Shown: positions 25,023-33,100 of the stretch, in pieces | Layout: the number at the start of each line of letters is the position of its first letter | Numbering within the stretch: position 1 is the stretch's first letter | Source of the DNA: Bacteroidales bacterium | Lineage (GTDB): Bacteria; Bacteroidota; Bacteroidia; Bacteroidales; UBA1556 | Direction of reading: 5' to 3' | Length of the DNA: 37,535 nt | Assembly: GCA_027064095.1 (NCBI GenBank) | Contig: JAMOQI010000058.1 | Location: forward strand, 1-37,535 | Program-made: the position numbers and the translations under genes | Notes under the pieces: generated by a model | The model's database searches: none | Seen by the model: only the letters and a program-made list of their open reading frames with translations | What the model was told of the DNA's origin: nothing

Positions 25023-26045
25023 TTAATATGCACCTCTAAATTGATCTAAGAATCGTTTATCGTTTTCAAAAAACAAACGTAAATCTTTAACTTGATATTT
25101 GAGCATTGCTATTCTCTCAACACCCATTCCAAAAGCAAAACCAGTGTACTTTTCTGAATCTATACCACAATTCTTAAGTACATTAGGGTCAACCATTCCG
25201 CAGCCTAATATTTCAAGCCAGCCGGTATATTTACATACATTACAACCTTTACCTCCACAAATATTACAGCTTACATCCATTTCTGCTGATGGTTCAGTGA
25301 AAGGAAAATATGAAGGACGAAGACGAATTTTTGTTTCCTCACCAAACATCTCTTTAGCAAAATATAAAAGTGTTTGTTTTAAATCTGAAAAAGAAACATT
25401 CTTATCAACATATAAACCCTCCACCTGATGAAAAATACAATGTGCTCTTGCTGAGATAGCTTCATTTCTAAAAACTCTACCAGGAGAAATTGTTCTAATA
25501 GGTGGATTCTGAGATTCCATAACTCTTGCTTGTACAGAAGAGGTATGTGTTCTTAAAGCTATATCAGGGTCTTTTTCTATAAAAAAAGTATCTTGCATAT
25601 CACGAGCAGGATGCTCTTCAGGAAAATTTAATGCGGTAAAAACATGAAAATCATCTTCCACTTCCGGTCCTTCAGAAATAATAAATCCGATACGATTAAA
25701 AATATCAATAATTTCTTTACGAACCAAAGAAATAGGATGCCTAGCACCAAAATGCGAAAACTCTACCGGCCTGGTTAAATCAATATCATTAGTCCCTTTA
25801 TCTTCCTTTCTGGCAATCTCACTCTTAAGAGAATTATACATCTCATACGCTTGGTTTTTAAGCACATTAACCATTTGTCCTACATCTGGTTTATCTTCTT
25901 TTGGGACATTCTTAAAGTCTTCAAATAATGATTGAATTAAACCTTTTTTACTTAAATATTTTAAACGAAATGACTCTAATTGCTCTTCAGATTCAATTTT
26001 CAAATCGTTAAGTTGCTTTTTTAAACCTTCTATTTTTTCCTTCAT
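25023..26045 (-). CDS. pheS: Phenylalanyl-tRNA synthetase alpha subunit
   Basis: A 340-residue class II synthetase subunit. It has the N-terminal coiled coil (1-90), [18 protein letters not shown], motif 2 ([28 protein letters not shown]) and motif 3 ([14 protein letters not shown]). A Cys-rich insertion ([13 protein letters not shown], residues near 280) resembles a small zinc ribbon seen in a subset of bacterial PheS. No pheT is present in the window, so the beta subunit is encoded elsewhere, as commonly found in Bacteroidota. It is the gene upstream of cysS in the operon. Confidence 0.96.
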   Translation of the reverse strand: MKEKIEGLKKQLNDLKIESEEQLESFRLKYLSKKGLIQSLFEDFKNVPKEDKPDVGQMVNVLKNQAYEMYNSLKSEIARKEDKGTNDIDLTRPVEFSHFGARHPISLVRKEIIDIFNRIGFIISEGPEVEDDFHVFTALNFPEEHPARDMQDTFFIEKDPDIALRTHTSSVQARVMESQNPPIRTISPGRVFRNEAISARAHCIFHQVEGLYVDKNVSFSDLKQTLLYFAKEMFGEETKIRLRPSYFPFTEPSAEMDVSCNICGGKGCNVCKYTGWLEILGCGMVDPNVLKNCGIDSEKYTGFAFGMGVERIAMLKYQVKDLRLFFENDKRFLDQFRGAY

Positions 26046-26113
26046 TGGATTTGCTTATGTTAGATATAGCTAAAATAATAATATTCTAGCTTCTAAATTT
26101 ATTATCAATTATT

Positions 26114-26875
26114 TTATTCCTCAACTAAACTCACTGTCATTTTTATATCTTTTGCAGGGCGGTCACCAGGAAGAGTTTTTACTGCAGCTATTTTATCTAT
26201 AACATCTAAACCCATTACAACTTCACCAAAAACAGTATAATTCATATCTAGAAAAGGAGTTCCTCCAAGAGTCTCATAAACTTTTTTATGCTCTTGTGGA
26301 AATATTATTCCAATTCTCTGTCCTATTTGAGCCAATTCTGTATTAGTCCATGTTTTACCTTGTACAATATAAAACTGGCTTCCGGAAGATGCTTTTGTCG
26401 GATTTACTTGATCCCCTTCTCTTGCAGCAGCTAATGCTCCTTTTTTATGGTATAAGTTTTTATTGAATTCAGCAGGAATAGTATATCCAGGTCCTCCATT
26501 TCCATACATTGCTCCGGGCTGAGGATTCCTTGATTGAGGATCACCACCTTGTATCATAAAATCTTTAATAATTCTATGAAATATAGTACCATTATAAAAA
26601 CCCTCTTTAGCTAATTTTATAAAATTATCTCTATGCTTAGGTGTTTCGTTATACAATTTAATAATCATATCACCATAGTCAGTACTAATTTTAACTAACT
26701 GTTCTTTTTGCTCAACAGTATCAACATCTACTGTTGTGTTTTTTATCTCTTCTGCAACAGCCTTTTTCTTAATATTGCTATCTTTTTTATGTACCGTACT
26801 ATTACTACATGCTGTATTTAAAAGAACAAAGCTTATAAAAAATGTAATATATAAAGATATCTTACTCATAACCAA
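26114..26875 (-). CDS. Cyclophilin-type peptidyl-prolyl isomerase lipoprotein
   Basis: A 253-residue protein with a lipoprotein signal (lipobox LNTAC, lipidated C23) and a cyclophilin domain from about residue 62 to the end. Active-site signature: GTIFHRIIKDFMIQGGDPQ, then SSGSQFYIVQG and MNYTVFGEVVMGLDVID. An insertion with MYGNGGPGYTIPAEFN is typical of Bacteroidota cyclophilins. It would help fold proteins in the periplasm. The gene ends 68 bp before pheS with no visible terminator or promoter between, so it may head the pheS-cysS-cyclase transcript. Confidence 0.92.
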   Translation of the reverse strand: MVMSKISLYITFFISFVLLNTACSNSTVHKKDSNIKKKAVAEEIKNTTVDVDTVEQKEQLVKISTDYGDMIIKLYNETPKHRDNFIKLAKEGFYNGTIFHRIIKDFMIQGGDPQSRNPQPGAMYGNGGPGYTIPAEFNKNLYHKKGALAAAREGDQVNPTKASSGSQFYIVQGKTWTNTELAQIGQRIGIIFPQEHKKVYETLGGTPFLDMNYTVFGEVVMGLDVIDKIAAVKTLPGDRPAKDIKMTVSLVEE

Positions 26876-26913
26876 TGATTTAAATTATAACTAATTCAAC
26901 AAAAAACAATTTA

Positions 26914-26921
26914 CAAATGTA
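26914..26921 (-). promoter_or_regulatory. Predicted -7 box for the cyclophilin-pheS-cysS transcript
   Basis: CAAATGTA on the plus strand reads TACATTTG (TAnnTTTG), 39 bp before the ATG at 26875. No clear -33 element. Confidence 0.5.
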
Positions 26922-27112
26922 TAAAAATAAGTTGTTAGTATTAACCCTGATATTTTTCAAATACCCAAATTTGAATTTTTATAAATTAACCTTCCCCGAA
27001 CTTATTTCGAAGGTTTCCCAGCGTTGTACCCTACAGTTCATTGCTTATTCATACAAATCGCTTTGCTTTTGTATAAATAATACGTGATAACGTGAGTTTG
27101 TCCATTACATAT

Positions 27113-27146
27113 AAAAAAAACAGGGATACTTTACAACCCCTATTTT
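27113..27146 (-). terminator. Terminator of the giant repeat protein gene
   Basis: On the minus strand AAATAGGG pairs with CCCTGTTT (one G-U pair) around a loop of about 12 nt and is followed by a run of eight T. It lies 35 bp past the stop. Confidence 0.75.
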
Positions 27147-27180
27147 ACAATCACTATACATTGTAGCTCTTCTTACTAAA

Positions 27181-30100
27181 CTATCTCAAAAGTGTAACGG
27201 CTCCAGTATATTTTCTTTTTACATTTTTATTATCTGTTATATATAAAGCATAACTATATACATCAGGTTTGCATTCATCTCCTTTTATATCATCAACTCC
27301 CGTCCATGAGCTATAATAATCTTTGGAATGATATACACAACGTCCCCACCGGTTATAGATAAAGATTTCGAATTCTTCTATTCCCTCTTCTGAGAACAGT
27401 GGTCTAAATGTTTCATTGAGACCATCACCATTAGGAGTAAAAGCCATTGGAACAAATATTTTAGGGCCACTTTCTATATCTATTATTGCTGTAGCTGTAT
27501 CATAACAATTATAATCATTACCAACTATTAAACTAGAATGGAAAATTCCCTCCCCTAAATATATATGATAAGGATTACTTTCGTTGCTAATATTATATAT
27601 TCCACTAGCTGATTCTCCAAAATCCCATACTAAATTAGTGTAGTTTTTTGAATAATTATAGAAATTAACAACAGGATGATTGGGATCTGGTTTATTTGTA
27701 TTTACTCTAAAATTAGCATAAGGCTTAGGTAATACTTCCACAAAAGATTTTTTTGTTAAACTCGATGAACATCCAGCAAAAGTTGTTAATTCTAAATTTA
27801 CATCATATGTCCCGGGAACTGAATATACATACGATGGACATTGAAGGTGAGATGTATCGTTATGAGAAAGTGGGTCTCCAAAATTCCACTTATAACTCAT
27901 CATTCCAAAGTTATTATTAATAAAACTAACAGCTGTAGAGTCACAATTATGTTTATTTTTAAGCTCAAAATCAACTATAGGTAACGGGTTCACTTTAACA
28001 TAAACACTATCAGGAAAGGAAGCACAAGCAAAATCTTCAACATATAATTTTACTTTATATTCTCCTGCTTGTGTCCATTTTAGACTTACAGGCCCCATTC
28101 CTCCACCATTAACTATTGGTGAGCCTTCATAACTCCAATGATATATTCCATTACTAGTTGCATTACCATAATAATTTGCTTTAGTAATTTCGTCTTGACA
28201 TATAAAAGTATCTACCAATATATCGCATACCGGCCTCTGATTTACTACAATATAACTTGAGTCATATCCTATACAACCATTTGTATCAGTACCTATTACA
28301 CTAAAGTTTGTACTACTTAATGGCGAGACAATAATAGAGCTTGTTGTTTGCCCGCTATTCCATAGTATATCAGAGAGAGGAATATTTGAACTTACATTTA
28401 ATCCAACTGTATCGTAGGTACATATAATGCTATCAGTACTTGTAATATTTATGATAGGTAAAGGTGCCACCAATACATTTGCTAATGTAGTATTTGAACA
28501 AGAGTTTGTATCAGTTACAGTGACTGTATATGTTGAAGTAGATGTTGGATTAACCATAATGATATCAGAACTATCTCCGGTACTCCATTGAAATTGATTC
28601 ACTGAAGAACTAGAAACAACCTCTAAAATTGCTGTATCTCCTTTACATAGTATCGGTGGAATTATTCCAATTGAAACAAATGGTAAAGGATGTACTGTAA
28701 GATGAACAGTATCTATCTTAATACAAGTATTTGAATCTATTACCATTGCAACATAATCAGTATCTGATGATGGCGCTACTTTAATATGATTAACAGTATC
28801 CCCAACTCCCCATAAATAATTCAAATTGCTATTATTGCTCACTATACTCAAAATAATTGAATCACCATTACAAATCTCTGGATTAGAGGGGACGAATGAA
28901 AACTGAGGAGCTGGGTTAACTGTCACAAATATGGAGTCAAAATTCGAACATCCAATTGTATCAATAGCAGTTAATGAATATAGCATAGAATTTTGCGGAA
29001 AATCTATGATGTAAGAATTATTTGAGCCATTATTCCATTGAAAAGTCAAACTACTATCGCTGTAAACAGCGTTGAGCATTACACTATCATTAGCACATAT
29101 ATTCTTTGAATTATAATTTATAGCTATATTAGGTAAAGCTTGTACATAAATATTTGAATATACTGTATCGCTACAAGAATTAGAATCTTGTACAATCAGA
29201 GAATATATTTGACTTGAGTTTGGATTATCAATAATAGATTGGGAATGAGCGCCTGTTGACCAAGTATATGATAAATTACTGTCACCTATACCAAACAAGC
29301 TTACTGTATCCCCTTGACATATCTTAGTATCAATTGCATTTATTGCAACACTTGGTCTATTATAAACTGTAAACTGTATATTAGTACTATCTTTACAACC
29401 TAACGGAGACAATGCTATAAGTTTAAAATTATTTATTGTGTCTATTAGCGCGCGATAAATATTAGAAGTATCACCATTTTGCCACAAATAAGTAGCTGAT
29501 ATATTCGAACAGCTTGCAACTAAAACAACACTATCTCCTTGGCAGTATTTGTTTTTGTTTGTAGAAATTGTTAAAATAGGCTTTTGTTCTACAATTATCT
29601 TAATACTATCAGTTTTTGCGCAACCATCAGTACTAACACCAGTAACATTATAATATCCTGACACTTGAGGCTTATAATATACAGTGTCTTGCAATGCATT
29701 AGCTAAATATGGTGAAGGATACCATATATAATTATTTGCACCTATGGCATTTACCTCCACAGAATCTCCTTTACATATAATAGTTGAATCAAAATTATAA
29801 TAACTAATTGGCTCTCGTTTCACATCGCATCTTAGTATCGTATCATTTACACATCCTAAGCTATCAATAGCCGAAAGATTGTAAAAAGTATTTGCAATAG
29901 GAAATAATCTCGCATCATTGTTATTAATAACATTTAAATACGGAGAGCCATTCCAATTGTAGGTATTATTACCATTAATATGTATAAACAAAGTATCATG
30001 CGGACAAATAGCTAAATGACTAGGTGTAATATTAAAAGTAGGTAAAGCATAAGCTGTTACATAAACATCTGCGGTATCTCTACACATATTTAAATCATAC

Positions 30101-33100
30101 CCGACAACCTTATACTTTTTTGATATAGTATGAGAAACTTTTAATAATGGATTTGTTGAATTAATATTTGGACTTAACCATTTATAAGTATTTCCACCAC
30201 TGGCAACTAATTGTATGGAATCACCATAGCAAACTCCAGTACTACTACTTGTAAGGCTTATTGGTGGACTATTATACATTGATACAAAAACCGAATCAGA
30301 AGAAATACAAGAATTAGAACTTAATGCTACTACTTTATACCAAGAATTTTGATTAGGTACAGCATATACAACAGAGTCATTTGCATTTATAACTCCATTT
30401 CCCTGCCAAGTAAAACTTGCTCCATTTATAGCTTTAAGCAAAGCAGTATCACCATGGCATATTTGAGGAGTTAAAGCTTGAGCTACCACCGATGAATCCT
30501 TATGAACTACAACATTTACTTGGCTCTCTTTAGAACAACCGGAACCGTATGTTATTGTAACTTTATAATTGGTGCTCTGTAATGGAGAAACAACTAAATT
30601 AGAACTTGTATCTCCAGTGCTCCAATAATATGAATAGACTTGATTTTGAGTTATAGACTTAAGTTCCACACTATCTCCGTAACAAATATGCGGGTTTGTT
30701 GGAATTATAGTTGCTGGCGACCAAGTTACAAAGTCTGCAAATGCTGTATCTTTACATCCATTAGAATCAACTCCAACAACCATATAAGTCATGTTTGTAT
30801 TTGGGAATACAGTAACAGAATCTCCTTGATTAGATGATATTCCTATATTCGGATACCAATAATAATTAGCAGCACCACTAGAAATCAATAATTGTTGACT
30901 ACCAGAACATATATGGCTAAAATTTGGACTCACGCTAACATTAGGTTTAGGATATGTACCTATTGATATAGAAGCTGTATCCTTGCACCCGAGTAGGGTT
31001 TTCCCAACTACGTGATAAGTATTAGGCACATACTGATTTACATTAATGTCATTACCATGTAATACCAGATTACTAGAGTCCGAACTCCAAGTATATAAAA
31101 CAGCGCCACTTGCCTGTAAGCTTACAATATCACCGACACATACAGAACTTTTATCAGACACAACACTTATTATTGGGTTTGGTTCCACTTCAATAAATAT
31201 GGAAGTATCATTAACACAACCATTGGAATTGGTTGATAATAAATGCACTATTGTGCTTTGGGTTGGAATAATAAATATATTAGAATTTACATCACCATTA
31301 CTCCATAAATAAGATACATTATTTGTATTAGAATACGCACTTAACACAACCGTATCCCCTTCACATACTCTTTTTCTTGAACTACTAATAACACTTATTG
31401 GCGAAACTTCAACATTAGTGAATGCTGTATCTGAGCATCCATAATCTGTTTTCCCTATAATTCGATAATTAATTGAAGTATCGGGTTTACATATTACGCT
31501 ATTTCCTTTGTTTGTATCTAGATAAACATCTGGATACCAATTATAAGTAGAAGCACCAATGGCTGTAAGAATAACAGAGTCATTTGGACAGACTTGTGTA
31601 TTGGTAGGATTAATATTTATGTTCGGATATGCATGGACTCCTATTTGGGTGAGAGCGCTATCCTTACAACCATTTAAATTGGTACCTACTACTGTATATA
31701 TCGTTGTTGTGGTTGGACTTACCTTTATTGTTGCATTTGTATTAGAGTTTAATCCTGTATTTGGATACCAGTAATAATACTTAGCTCCCGAAGCTGTAAT
31801 TTCTGCACTATCGCCAATACAAATATGCTGCATTTTATCGCTAACAGTAACTTTCGGTGATTGTCTTACTTGAACTTTTGCAGATAAAGTATCAGAACAA
31901 CCATATGCATTAAATCCTACTACCTTATATTGTATTGTAGTATTAGGCTTTGCAATAACTGAACTTGCAGTACTATCATTAAGAAATTTTCCCGGTAACC
32001 ATTTATATGTTGAAGCCCCCGTGCTACTAATACTTATACTATCTCCTTGACAGATGTCAAAATAATTATTGGAAATATGTATTGCAGCATTAGGTACTAC
32101 TTGTACCTGAATATAAATACTGTCAATGCACCCAAAATTATCCTCTCCTATCAATTGATAAGTAGTAGAAACAGGTGTAGATGTGGTCACCAAACTACCA
32201 GTAGTTCTATCTAAGTAATTAGATGGAGACCACGTATAATATTTAGCTCCGTAGGCTCTTATTTTGGCACTTCCTCCTTTACACACATATACAGGATAAG
32301 GATTTACCATAAGACTGGGTTTACTATAAACAGTTACTGTAATACTCTTATTATTAGTGTATCCAAGATTGTCTGTTACAGTAACAGTATAAGTTGTTGT
32401 TGCATTTGGTTTTACCCATATTCCATTTGTAACTTCTCCCGTATTCCATTGATAATTACATAATACATTGGTTACAGCATCCAGATATGTTGAATCACCT
32501 AAACAAATAGCTCTACGTGATGTAACTATTTTAAGTTGTGGACGTGGATTTACAATTGCTGTATCGTAATTTACACAGCCATTAGCATCTGTTCCTTTAA
32601 TAAAAAAATGGGTTAGTGTATCCGTAGCTGCTGTGAAATAATTAGCTCCGGCCTGTAATATTACGTCTGTTGGGCCCCATAAATAACTTACCCCTCCTGT
32701 TACATTAATATTAAAAGGAGCCATAGGCTGCACTTCTGAATAGTCTGGATAAACAACTATATTTGGTAATGGATTTACAATAATATTTGCACTACTACTA
32801 GCTACAACATTGCAACCATTGGTGTCGTTGCCTATTAATTTAACAATAGTACTTGAACTTGGTGTAATCCTAATAGTATCGATAAGGTTTGAATATGTCA
32901 CTCCTTGAAAATCCCACCAATAATTATCTAAGACCTCGATATTATCACAATATACTTCTGCGGTATCTCCGTAGCAAATAGATTGAGTAGAAGGATATAA
33001 ATTAAAAGTTGGAGGAGAAAATGTATTTATGGTTACACTGTCGGAACGCTGACAACCTAAAGTATCTGTTACTGTCACAACTACCTGTGTTGGCTCAAGA

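Larger units (their letters stand above)
26876..27180. other. 305-bp intergenic region with two hairpins, one promoter box and one terminator
   Basis: No gene is seen. It holds the predicted cyclophilin promoter box at 26914-26921, a bulged hairpin at 26988-27015 (AACCTT/AAGGTT outside, CGAA/TTCG inside), a weaker hairpin at 27051-27074 (ATACAAA/TTTGTAT), and the terminator of the giant gene at 27113-27146. The stretch 26990-27045 is richer in GC than its surroundings. It could be a decayed repeat, but nothing proves it. Confidence 0.5.
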
